Source of the DNA: Gammaproteobacteria bacterium
GTDB lineage: Bacteria; Pseudomonadota; Gammaproteobacteria; Steroidobacterales; JABDKV01
Assembly (NCBI GenBank): GCA_029862285.1
Contig: JAOTXR010000153.1
Location: 1-5,872 of the forward strand
Direction: 5' to 3'
DNA length: 5,872 bases
Of this stretch, positions 1-5,872 are shown piece by piece. Both the position numbers and the translations under genes were made by a program. The notes below the pieces were generated by a model that worked only from the letters and a program-made list of their open reading frames with translations, was not told the origin of the DNA and searched no databases. Every line of letters starts with the position of its first letter. Position 1 is the first letter of the stretch.

Positions 1-1089
1 TTCGGTGCGCACGTACCACTGATCGGTCAGCAACGGCTCGACCACTTCGCCGCTGCGGTCGCCACGTGGCACTTTGAGCCGGTGTTCTTCAATTTTTTCC
101 AGTAACCCCAGCTTGTCGAATTCTTCCACGATGCGTTTGCGCGCTTCGAATCTCGGTAATCCGCGGAAGGCTGCGGGTACCGTGTCATTGAGATGAGCAT
201 CCTCGGTCAGGATATTGATTACCGCCAAGCCATGACGTTGACCGATTTCGTAATCGTTGAAATCGTGTGCCGGCGTAATTTTCACGCAACCACTGCCGAA
301 TTCCGGATCGACGTAGTCATCGGCGATGATCGGAATGGTGCGTCCGGTCAATGGCAATTCAATCGTCTTGCCGACGAGTTCGCGATAGCGTTCATCATCG
401 GGATGCACGGCTACCGCGGTGTCACCAAGCATCGTCTCGGGTCGAGTTGTTGCGACAACCAGCCAGCGTGGATCTTTGGAATCTTGCAGTGGATATCGAA
501 AATGCCACAAGTGTCCATTTTCTTCTTCGGACAGAACTTCCAGGTCAGATAACGCGGTATGCAGTACCGGATCCCAGTTGACCAATCGCTTGCCGCGGTA
601 GATGAGATCATCGTCGTGGAGCCGCACGAATACTTCGATTACAGCACGGGACAAGCCTTCATCCATGGTGAAGCGTTCGCGCGACCAGTCTACCGATGCA
701 CCGAGGCGGCGCAGCTGATTAGAGATAGTGCCGCCGGAATGTTCTTTCCATTCCCAGACCCGCTCGAGGAATGCTTTGCGTCCGATTTCGCGGCGGTTCG
801 TGCCCTCGGCGTTTAGCTGTCTTTCGACCACCATCTGGGTTGCGATTCCGGCATGGTCCATGCCCGGCTGCCATAAGGTGTCGTTGCCACGCATCCGATG
901 GTAGCGTGTCAGTGCGTCCATGATCGTATCCTGGAATGCATGCCCCATATGCAGCGTGCCGGTGACGTTCGGTGGCGGGATCATGATGCAGTAGGGTTCG
1001 CCTTTTCCTGAAGGCGAGAAATAGCCGTTGTGTTCCCAGAATCGGTAGCAGTCCTGCTCGATCTTGACGGGATCGTAGGTCTTTTCCAT
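1..1089 (-). CDS. valS: Valyl-tRNA synthetase, N-terminal part (cut by window edge)
   Basis: Class I aminoacyl-tRNA synthetase that charges tRNA-Val with valine in the cytosol and hydrolyses mischarged threonine. The frame is open from ATG at 1089 to base 1, giving the first 363 residues of a protein usually about 900–950 long. The start MEKTYDP matches the E. coli start MEKTYNP, and a weak Shine-Dalgarno AAGAAG (1095–1100) lies 5 nt upstream. Visible motifs are PPPNVTG (38–44) followed by the class I HIGH-type signature HMGH (47–50), [10 protein letters not shown] (76–85), [10 protein letters not shown] (134–143), and the CP1 editing domain with TTRPET (214–219) and [10 protein letters not shown] (270–279). 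The KMSKS loop and anticodon-binding domain lie outside the window. Relative to E. coli, CP1 lacks a stretch of about 16 residues around residues 295–306, as in the shorter Thermus-like form. The Thr usual in [10 protein letters not shown] is Met here. Identification is very secure. Confidence 0.98.
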   Translation of the reverse strand, partial: MEKTYDPVKIEQDCYRFWEHNGYFSPSGKGEPYCIMIPPPNVTGTLHMGHAFQDTIMDALTRYHRMRGNDTLWQPGMDHAGIATQMVVERQLNAEGTNRREIGRKAFLERVWEWKEHSGGTISNQLRRLGASVDWSRERFTMDEGLSRAVIEVFVRLHDDDLIYRGKRLVNWDPVLHTALSDLEVLSEEENGHLWHFRYPLQDSKDPRWLVVATTRPETMLGDTAVAVHPDDERYRELVGKTIELPLTGRTIPIIADDYVDPEFGSGCVKITPAHDFNDYEIGQRHGLAVINILTEDAHLNDTVPAAFRGLPRFEARKRIVEEFDKLGLLEKIEEHRLKVPRGDRSGEVVEPLLTDQWYVRTE

Positions 1090-1490
1090 CAATGCTTCTT
1101 TGCTGATCTTAGGTGCGTCGCAGTATAACCATCGCGCCGCCAATCTTCCCATCTTCGGTTGTTCGATATCCCGTTTGTGGGTGTGGCGGCGAATCTGGAA
1201 GCCGGCATGTGTCAGCGTCTCCGTCTGGGAATTGAGTCGCCGCCTGACATAGTACGCCCGGGGCTTGGTACTCGCAGGATTCTGGGTCGCGACGGTTTTT
1301 CAAGGATATCGGCGACCGGCGGGTGGCTGGCGGCTGGTGTTCTTTTCCGGCGTCGTGGCCGGCGCAGCGAGGCAGGGACGCCGGAGCCAGCCGGCCCCGA
1401 TTCGAGCCCGGGCCAGGGATGGTCGGCGAGATTAAGCCGGAGAAGAACACAAGCGGCAGACACCGGTCGTGTGGTCGAGTGTGTGTGGGT
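1090..1490. other. 401-nt gap between holC and valS, no convincing gene
   Basis: No reading frame here gives a recognisable protein on either strand. The minus-strand frame of valS stays open upstream as far as a TGA at 1300–1302. It could begin at ATG 1152, adding 21 residues, but the added peptide is basic and unlike ValS N-termini. A minus-strand frame from a GTG at 1463 to 1212 is Pro/Arg-rich and runs through a palindromic element, so I treat it as chance. A TATACT hexamer on the minus strand (1122–1127), 32 nt before the valS ATG, is a possible -10 box, but no good -35 is visible at the usual spacing. The main content is the inverted repeat described separately. Some Pseudomonas genomes, as I recall, have a small hypothetical gene at this place, so a decayed or unrecognised small gene cannot be excluded. 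Confidence 0.6.
1313..1469. repeat. Long imperfect inverted repeat (nested hairpin), 157 bp
   Basis: The main arms are 1330–1351 and 1436–1457, complementary at 19 of 22 positions, with a core of 14 of 15 (gtgttcttttccggc against gccggagaagaacac). An outer pair cgaccgg (1313–1319) and ccggtcg (1463–1469) extends the stem, with about 5 unpaired bases on the left arm. Inside, ggccggc (1357–1363) pairs with gccggcc (1390–1396), and a small palindrome gcccgggc sits at 1406–1413. No T-tract follows on either side, so a simple intrinsic terminator is unlikely. The element lies wholly between holC and valS and would be transcribed if the two are co-transcribed. It may be a dispersed intergenic palindrome, a non-autonomous miniature element, or a structured valS leader. 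The repeat itself is directly visible; its nature is inference. Confidence 0.7.
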
Positions 1491-1925
1491 TTAGCGGACG
1501 TTGTGGTTGTCGAGAGGGTAGCCGCGGTCGCGATAGAAACGAAATCGTTCGCGACCGGCACTGCGGCGACTGGTTTCGTTGTCAACCAGTTCGGCCACAC
1601 GCTCAAACCGGCTGAAGAAGGATGGAACTTCATCGCTCAGGTTGACGAGCAGATCAAGGTCTTCATCGGGTTCCTCGCCGCTGCCAATGAGCACCGCGAG
1701 GCGTCCTGTGTTCGCAGCTTCGACCGGCGTCTGGGCGTGCGGGATAAAGCTGATATCGCGAAATGTCCACAAAAGGTCATCGAGACGGGCAGCCTGTTCC
1801 GCGGTGGCGGCGTTCACATAGCAGCGCATCCCGCGTTGCCATGCTCTGTCGACCAGACGACAGGCGAAGCGCGGTAATCCATCGCTGGAATCATCATCGA
1901 GTATGTAAAAATCGACGCGGGTCAC
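1491..1925 (-). CDS. holC: DNA polymerase III subunit chi
   Basis: Chi is an accessory subunit of the replicative polymerase clamp loader. It pairs with psi and binds the C-terminal tail of SSB at the fork. The 144-residue product is close to the 147 of E. coli. It shows the family opening MTRVDFYIL, then LVDRAWQRGMRCYV (24–37), LDDLLWTFRDISFIPH (48–63), LVNLSDEVPSFFSRFERVAELVD (93–115) and the C-terminal GRERFRFYRDRGYPL (124–138). By eye, Arg125 aligns with E. coli Arg128, reported as an SSB-tail contact. The start is GTG at 1925, which overlaps the pepA stop in a GTGA tetranucleotide. No Shine-Dalgarno is visible just upstream, so translation is probably coupled to pepA. The stop is TAA at 1491–1493, followed by the gap before valS. 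Identification is firm. Confidence 0.95.
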   Translation of the reverse strand: MTRVDFYILDDDSSDGLPRFACRLVDRAWQRGMRCYVNAATAEQAARLDDLLWTFRDISFIPHAQTPVEAANTGRLAVLIGSGEEPDEDLDLLVNLSDEVPSFFSRFERVAELVDNETSRRSAGRERFRFYRDRGYPLDNHNVR

Positions 1926-3412
1926 GATGCGCGTGCGCGGTCAATCAGGAATTGCGTCAGCAAGCCTACGGGGCGACCTGTCGCGCCTTTTGCTTTTCCG
2001 GAAACCCATGCGGAGCCGGCAATATCCAGGTGAGCCCAGTTCAAGCCGTCGGTAAACTTATGCAGGAAACAACCAGCGGTAATGGCGCCACCGGGTTTAC
2101 CACCGACATTGGCAAAGTCCGCAAAGTTGCTTTCCAACGGCTTGGCATAGTCTTCAGTCAGCGGCAGCTGCCAGGCAACATCCGCTGCCCGCTTGCCGGC
2201 ATCCAGCAGTTCCTCAGCCAGCTTGTCGTGTGGTGTCATCAATCCTGTGTGGTGGGGACCCAATGCGATTACACAGGCACCAGTGAGTGTGGCGATATCA
2301 ACTACCGTTTCAGGATTGAATTTGCGGGAGTAGGTCAGCGCATCACACAGGATCAGACGGCCTTCGGCATCGGTATTGAGAATCTCCACGGTCTGTCCCG
2401 ACATGGTCTCGACAATATCGCCCGGGCGTGTCGCGGTTCCACTCGGCATGTTTTCGCACGCCGGTACGATGCCTACGACATTCAACGGCAGGCGCAGCCG
2501 AGCCAGCGCCAACATGGTACCGAACACACTGGCGGCACCGCACATGTCGAATTTCATTTCATCCATCGATGCGGCGGGCTTGATTGAGATACCACCGGTG
2601 TCAAAAGTTATACCCTTGCCAACGAGTGCGACAGGATCTTCGTCACCACCGCCGTTGTATTCCATGACGATCAGCTGCGGCGGGGCACTGGCACCGGCGG
2701 TTACCGACAGAAAAGCGCCCATACCCATGCGTTTAATACTGGCGCGGTCCAGAATCTTGCTGTTGATGCGTTTGAAACGCTGGCCTAGTTTGCGGGCCTG
2801 TTCGGCGAGGTGACCGGGTGTACAAACGTTGGCGGGGCGGTTGCCCAGGTCACGGGCAAGCTCGATGCCAGCGTTGATTGCCACCGCGTCTTTCAGTCCG
2901 CGTTCCATGGCAGCCACATCGCCACGACCGGTGCTTGCGACCCCCAAACGCTTCAATCGCGGTTTCTTGCCTTTTTTCGACTTGAGTTCGTCGAAGCGGT
3001 AGATGTCATTTTGTGCCTGCGTGGCCGCCAGGCGCGCAACACCATAGGCATCACGATCGCGCACTGTTTCGCGGGACAGATAGCTGATGGCGTTGGCAGC
3101 CCCGGTATGTGAAATCGCACCGATTGCTGCGGAAACAGCTTTACGATAGGCGCGTTCACCGAACTCTCGCTTCTTGCCCAGACCAACGACGAGTATGCGT
3201 TTGCACGCCACCCCGGTGGTACGGCCGATCAGCAGGGTCGAACCGAGCTTGCCGTCGATATCGCCGGCGGCGATCGCCGCAGAGACAGCCTTTCCTGCTG
3301 CTTTGTCCAGCAGACCGGCATCCGCGGTCAGACGCTTTGGCGCATAGATGCCGACAATGGCGCAATCTGTACGTTGACGTGCCGGCGCGGCGCTGGTAGC
3401 GAAAAATTCCAT
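1922..3412 (-). CDS. pepA: Leucyl aminopeptidase (M17 family, cytosol aminopeptidase)
   Basis: Cytosolic two-metal aminopeptidase that removes N-terminal residues, with a preference for leucine. The E. coli homologue is hexameric and also binds DNA, acting in carAB control and in Xer recombination at cer. The product is 496 residues (E. coli 503). An N-terminal macro-like domain (about 1–165) precedes the M17 catalytic domain. By alignment with E. coli PepA, metal-binding and catalytic residues are Lys266, Asp271, Lys278, Asp289, Asp348, Glu350 and Arg352. They lie in VGKGITFDTGGISIKP, KFDMCGAASV and the signature NTDAEGRL (346–353). All are intact, so an active enzyme is expected. ATG 3412 was chosen because AGGGGG (3418–3423) sits 5 nt upstream and MEFFATS is a typical start; an in-frame ATG at 3460 would add 16 atypical residues. 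The gene is divergent from lptF and overlaps holC by 4 nt. Confidence 0.97.
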   Translation of the reverse strand: MEFFATSAAPARQRTDCAIVGIYAPKRLTADAGLLDKAAGKAVSAAIAAGDIDGKLGSTLLIGRTTGVACKRILVVGLGKKREFGERAYRKAVSAAIGAISHTGAANAISYLSRETVRDRDAYGVARLAATQAQNDIYRFDELKSKKGKKPRLKRLGVASTGRGDVAAMERGLKDAVAINAGIELARDLGNRPANVCTPGHLAEQARKLGQRFKRINSKILDRASIKRMGMGAFLSVTAGASAPPQLIVMEYNGGGDEDPVALVGKGITFDTGGISIKPAASMDEMKFDMCGAASVFGTMLALARLRLPLNVVGIVPACENMPSGTATRPGDIVETMSGQTVEILNTDAEGRLILCDALTYSRKFNPETVVDIATLTGACVIALGPHHTGLMTPHDKLAEELLDAGKRAADVAWQLPLTEDYAKPLESNFADFANVGGKPGGAITAGCFLHKFTDGLNWAHLDIAGSAWVSGKAKGATGRPVGLLTQFLIDRARAS

Positions 3413-3417
3413 TGAAT

Positions 3418-3423
3418 CCCCCT
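3418..3423 (-). promoter_or_regulatory. Shine-Dalgarno site of pepA
   Basis: AGGGGG on the minus strand lies 5 nt before the ATG at 3412. It favours this start over the in-frame ATG at 3460. Confidence 0.75.
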
Positions 3424-3492
3424 GGTGTGTACAAACATGCCGCGGCCGGCCGTCGTACAATGGGCGCGTAGTTTACAGTAAAGCTCACAATC

Positions 3493-3498
3493 AGGGGA
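3493..3498 (+). promoter_or_regulatory. Shine-Dalgarno site of lptF
   Basis: AGGGGA lies 10 nt before the TTG at 3509. The spacing is slightly long, but no ATG or GTG near this point would give a LptF-like N-terminus, so the site supports the rare TTG start. Confidence 0.6.
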
Positions 3499-3508
3499 AT
3501 TCCGGCTT

Positions 3509-4585
3509 TTGCGTTCGATAATCAACAAATACCTGGCCAGAGAGGTCTTTTACGCCTTGCTGGCAGTTATCGCAGTATTGCTTTTTATACTGTTGAGTAA
3601 CCAGTTTGCACGCGTACTCGGCGATGCCGCCGCAGGAAAACTGCCACGCGAGGCAGTACTGCAGATCATCGGGCTCACTTCGATTACTTATCTGACAGTG
3701 CTGGTGCCCGTCGGCTTTTTCCTGGCGGTCATGCTGGCGCTGGGGCGGTTGTTTATGGACAGTGAAATGGCCGCAATCAATGCCTGCGGTGTGGGGCCGA
3801 TCGGCGTCTACAAGCCAATTGCGATTATTTCCATTGGACTGACGATCTTACTGGCATGGTTGTCGCTGTTCGCCGCTCCCTGGGCCGCGGCACAGGCACA
3901 CGAGATTACCGAGACATCCAAGCAACAAGCTGGTCTGGCGGCACTGGAACCGGGTCGTTTCCGGTCTGACAATGGCGTCGTGTTTTATGCCGAGTCGGCC
4001 AGCGATGACGGCGTGCTGCAAAACGTCTTTCTGCAAAGACGTCGTGGCGATGCAATAGAACTGGCGGTCGCAGAGACCGGCGAAGTACTCAAAGATGCGG
4101 ACGAAACGCTAGTAGTGTTGCGCAACGGTCGTCGTTACGAGGGAGTACCTGGCACACTCGGTTTTCGCATCGTGCAGTTTGCCGAGCACGGTATGCCGGT
4201 TGGCCGGCGCGATGGTCCGGCCCGGCCACCTGATCGGGAAGCCGCAGGTACTTTGCAACTGTTGCGGTCTTCGTCTCTTGCCGACGCGGCCGAGCTGCAC
4301 TGGCGAATGTCGGCTCCGATCAGCGCCATCTTGCTCGGGCTGTTGGCAGTACCGCTGGCGCGGACACGCCCGCGTCAAGGTCGATACGGAAAACTGGCAA
4401 TCGGCGTTGCCGTGTACCTGGTGTATGCGAACCTCCTGGGTGCCGCACAGGTGTGGATTCAACAGGGTCAGCTGCCACCCGCCCTGGGTATGTGGCCGGT
4501 ACACGGGTTATTCGCAGTCGCTGCCGCCTATCTTTTTTGGCGCGAATTGCGTTTGCGCAAGCCACAGCAAAAGAAAAACCCATGA
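3509..4585 (+). CDS. lptF: LPS export ABC transporter permease LptF
   Basis: LptF is one of the two membrane subunits of LptB2FG, which uses ATP to extract lipopolysaccharide from the inner membrane and feed it to the Lpt bridge. The 358-residue product (E. coli 366) has the expected plan: three membrane segments near 14–32, 52–82 and 100–125, a periplasmic jellyroll-like domain (about 130–260), and three more segments near 268–285, 296–315 and 326–344. The cytoplasmic coupling helix contains DSEMAAINACG (84–94). Glu86 aligns with E. coli Glu84, implicated in coupling to LptB. HWRMSAPISAILLGLLAVPLARTRPRQGR (264–292) is the conserved region before the fifth segment. The start is TTG, giving MRSIINKYLAREV, which aligns with the family start MIIIRYLVRE. 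The C-terminal tail is basic (RLRKPQQKKNP). The stop overlaps the lptG start in ATGA. Confidence 0.96.
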   Translation: MRSIINKYLAREVFYALLAVIAVLLFILLSNQFARVLGDAAAGKLPREAVLQIIGLTSITYLTVLVPVGFFLAVMLALGRLFMDSEMAAINACGVGPIGVYKPIAIISIGLTILLAWLSLFAAPWAAAQAHEITETSKQQAGLAALEPGRFRSDNGVVFYAESASDDGVLQNVFLQRRRGDAIELAVAETGEVLKDADETLVVLRNGRRYEGVPGTLGFRIVQFAEHGMPVGRRDGPARPPDREAAGTLQLLRSSSLADAAELHWRMSAPISAILLGLLAVPLARTRPRQGRYGKLAIGVAVYLVYANLLGAAQVWIQQGQLPPALGMWPVHGLFAVAAAYLFWRELRLRKPQQKKNP

Positions 4586-5649
4586 CGACACTCGATCGCT
4601 ACATTTTGGGAGCGGTTATTTGGGGCACGATGCTGGTTCTGCTGGTCTTACTTGCGCTCAATTCCTTTGTGAGTTTCATCAGCCAGGTAGACAATGTTGG
4701 ACAAGGTAACTACACAACTGCCGGTGCTATTGCCTTTGTGGCACTTAATATTCCATCGATGACATATCAGCTGCTGCCAATCGCGACTCTGCTTGGCGCA
4801 TTACTTGGATTGGGCAACCTTGCATCACACAGCGAGCTGATTGTGATGCGTGCGGCCGGCGTATCGCCATGGCGGTTGGCGCGCAGCGTCATTATTGCCG
4901 GCGGCGTCATCGCGTTGCTTGGTATCGCGCTGGGTGAGCTCATTGCACCGCCAGCCGAGCAGTACGCCAAGCGCTATCGCACGATGGCGCTGCATAATCA
5001 GTTGAGCATGGGGCAGGGTCAGAGTGGCTGGATTCGCGACGGGGACGTCGTTATCAATATCGAGCAGCTTATGGAGGGTGACCGTGCCGGCGGGATTTAT
5101 GTGTTCACGTTTGGGGGCGAGCGTCGGCTGGAAAGTGTTGTTCAGGCAAGAACGGCGAGTTTTGACGACAAAGGCGTCTGGGTACTCGACGATTCACGCA
5201 AGACAGAATTCCTCGATGGGCGACTCGTGGCGAGCAAGAGCCAGCGTCTGTCACAGCCAACATCACTGAGCCCCGAGTTGCTCGGGTTGTCGATTGTCGA
5301 TCCCGACAGCCTGGCCAGTCGCGGGCTGTTTAACTACATTAGCTATTTACGCAGCAATGACCTCGATGCGGATAGCTATGTAATGGCTTTTTGGTCGAGA
5401 ATCGCCACCATCGCATCAATCATAATTATGGCCGCACTCGCTTTGCCGTTTGTATTTGGTCCGCTGCGCAGTACCGGTACCGGTCAAAGGATGTTCGTTG
5501 GAATTCTGATCGGAGCAGCTTACTTCCTCGTCAACCGGCTGGTTGCCAATAGCAGCGCTGTTTTTGGTCTCGATCCGGCTATTACGGCCTGGCTGCCCAC
5601 GCTGGCACTGTTGGCAGTTACTATGGCGGCTCTGGCGCGCGTGCGCTGA
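4582..5649 (+). CDS. lptG: LPS export ABC transporter permease LptG
   Basis: Partner of LptF in the LptB2FG lipopolysaccharide extractor of the inner membrane. The product has 355 residues (E. coli 360). It begins MTTLDRYILGAVIWG, matching the family start around VLDRYIGKTI, so ATG 4582 is preferred over the longer in-frame opening at 4453. Membrane segments lie near 10–34, 46–80, 99–125, 273–296, 304–325 and 334–352, with a periplasmic domain between about 130 and 270. The coupling helix is SELIVMRAAG (84–93), with Glu85 aligning to E. coli Glu88. LLGALLGLGNLASHSEL (70–86), LFNYISYLRSNDLDADSY (249–266) and LALPFVFGPLRSTGTGQR (286–303) are strongly family-like. It is translationally coupled to lptF through ATGA. 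Its last 29 nt overlap the tail of the oppositely oriented RDD gene, and no terminator is visible downstream. Confidence 0.97.
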   Translation: MTTLDRYILGAVIWGTMLVLLVLLALNSFVSFISQVDNVGQGNYTTAGAIAFVALNIPSMTYQLLPIATLLGALLGLGNLASHSELIVMRAAGVSPWRLARSVIIAGGVIALLGIALGELIAPPAEQYAKRYRTMALHNQLSMGQGQSGWIRDGDVVINIEQLMEGDRAGGIYVFTFGGERRLESVVQARTASFDDKGVWVLDDSRKTEFLDGRLVASKSQRLSQPTSLSPELLGLSIVDPDSLASRGLFNYISYLRSNDLDADSYVMAFWSRIATIASIIIMAALALPFVFGPLRSTGTGQRMFVGILIGAAYFLVNRLVANSSAVFGLDPAITAWLPTLALLAVTMAALARVR

Positions 5650-5872
5650 GCCGGTCTTCGAACACCAGCTGCGTGCGCGAGACCGCATCGTGCCAGGCAC
5701 GATTGTCGCGATCCACGAGTACCCAAAGAAAACCCAGCCCGGCGGGCAGCCACGACACGATCGCGATCAATGTGCGCAGCAAGCCCTGCAAGAAGGATAT
5801 TCGTCCGCCTTGCATGTCAACCACCCGTAAACGCCAGGCCACCATCCCTATAGTCTGTCCCGCCCGCCACCA
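5621..5872 (-). CDS. RDD-family membrane protein, C-terminal part (cut by window edge)
   Basis: The last 83 codons and the stop (TAG, 5621–5623) of a minus-strand gene whose start lies beyond base 5872. The fragment opens WWRAGQTIGMVAWRLRVVD, the typical stretch after the second membrane segment of small RDD proteins. A hydrophobic stretch (LLRTLIAIVSWLPAGLGFLWVLV) follows, then the conserved tail DRDNRAWHDAVSRTQLV. These proteins are inner-membrane proteins of mostly unknown function, some linked to ion or proton exchange; nothing here shows a specific role. An RDD gene next to lptG is, as I recall, common in related bacteria, so the position is not surprising. The gene is convergent with lptG and overlaps its last 29 nt. 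The end of the protein (LSARAPEPP) is encoded opposite the end of LptG. Confidence 0.88.
   Translation of the reverse strand, partial: WWRAGQTIGMVAWRLRVVDMQGGRISFLQGLLRTLIAIVSWLPAGLGFLWVLVDRDNRAWHDAVSRTQLVFEDRLSARAPEPP

Larger units (their letters stand above)
3413..3508. promoter_or_regulatory. Divergent pepA/lptF spacer, probable promoter region
   Basis: This 96-bp spacer must carry promoters for both the leftward pepA cluster and the rightward lptFG pair unless one is transcribed from elsewhere. On the plus strand TACAAT (3456–3461) is a good -10 candidate for lptF, but no convincing -35 lies 16–18 nt upstream. No strong leftward promoter is evident by eye. There are two perfect palindromes, CGGCCGGCCG (3443–3452) and TTTACAGTAAA (3472–3482), and GTACAA occurs twice, at 3429–3434 and 3455–3460. 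The second palindrome lies downstream of the putative lptF -10, where a bound protein could block transcription. That role is speculative. Confidence 0.45.

Noticed and set aside
1212..1463. Minus-strand 83-codon frame just after holC, possible small gene
   Set aside because: GTG start without a Shine-Dalgarno, and composition dominated by Arg, Pro and Ser. Much of it is encoded by the palindromic element, as expected for a chance frame in GC-rich DNA.
1313..1469. Inverted repeat as a rho-independent terminator of holC
   Set aside because: No run of T follows either arm in either direction, and the loop between the main arms is 84 nt.
1159..1494. Plus-strand 111-codon frame in the gap
   Set aside because: Antisense to the presumed transcript, no family resemblance, and it spans the inverted repeat.
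1109..1633. Minus-strand 174-codon frame across the holC–valS gap
   Set aside because: Its first part is an alternate frame of holC and the rest is low-complexity Pro/Arg-rich sequence through the inverted repeat. It shows no recognisable family and no ribosome site.
1323..2587. Two long plus-strand frames (1323–1877 and 1763–2587)
   Set aside because: Both lie largely opposite the secure holC and pepA genes and encode no recognisable protein.
3413..3460. Longer pepA start at ATG 3460
   Set aside because: The extra 16 residues do not resemble PepA N-termini, while the ATG at 3412 has a strong ribosome site at proper spacing.
4453..4581. Longer lptG start at 4453
   Set aside because: The added 43 residues come from an alternate frame of lptF. 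The ATG at 4582 gives the family N-terminus and the usual ATGA coupling.
1..5872. CRISPR array, insertion sequence, tRNA or phage content
   Set aside because: No regularly spaced direct repeats, transposase motifs, tRNA cloverleaf or phage-like proteins were seen. The window is almost fully explained by housekeeping genes.

Overview
This 5.9-kb window reads as ordinary chromosomal housekeeping DNA from a GC-rich gammaproteobacterium. The order pepA–holC–valS, divergent from lptF–lptG and followed by an RDD-family gene on the opposite strand, is the arrangement I associate with Pseudomonas- and Xanthomonas-type gammaproteobacteria. The proteins resemble E. coli, Pseudomonas and Thermus homologues recalled from memory, but they do not fix a genus. 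I see no transposase, phage gene, CRISPR array, tRNA or rRNA.

Layout. On the minus strand, reading from about 3412 down to 1, are pepA (leucyl aminopeptidase, 3412–1922), holC (DNA polymerase III chi, 1925–1491, sharing a 4-nt GTGA overlap with pepA) and valS (valyl-tRNA synthetase, 1089 to past the window edge; the first 363 residues are present). Between holC and valS lies a 401-nt stretch (1090–1490) with no convincing gene. It carries a long imperfect inverted repeat (1313–1469). On the plus strand, starting from a 96-bp divergent spacer (3413–3508), are lptF (3509–4585) and lptG (4582–5649), joined by an ATGA overlap. The tail of an RDD-family membrane protein gene (minus strand, 5872–5621) runs into the 3' end of lptG and overlaps it by 29 nt.

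How the genes fit together. LptF and LptG are the two membrane subunits of the LptB2FG ABC transporter, which lifts lipopolysaccharide out of the inner membrane; LptB and the other Lpt proteins are not in the window. The leftward cluster groups a cytosolic peptidase, a clamp-loader accessory subunit and an aminoacyl-tRNA synthetase. The three are unrelated in function but apparently co-transcribed, at least pepA with holC.

I did not find a new biological system. The feature that most deserves follow-up is the nested inverted repeat in the holC–valS gap. It looks like either a dispersed intergenic palindromic element or a structured RNA leader ahead of valS.
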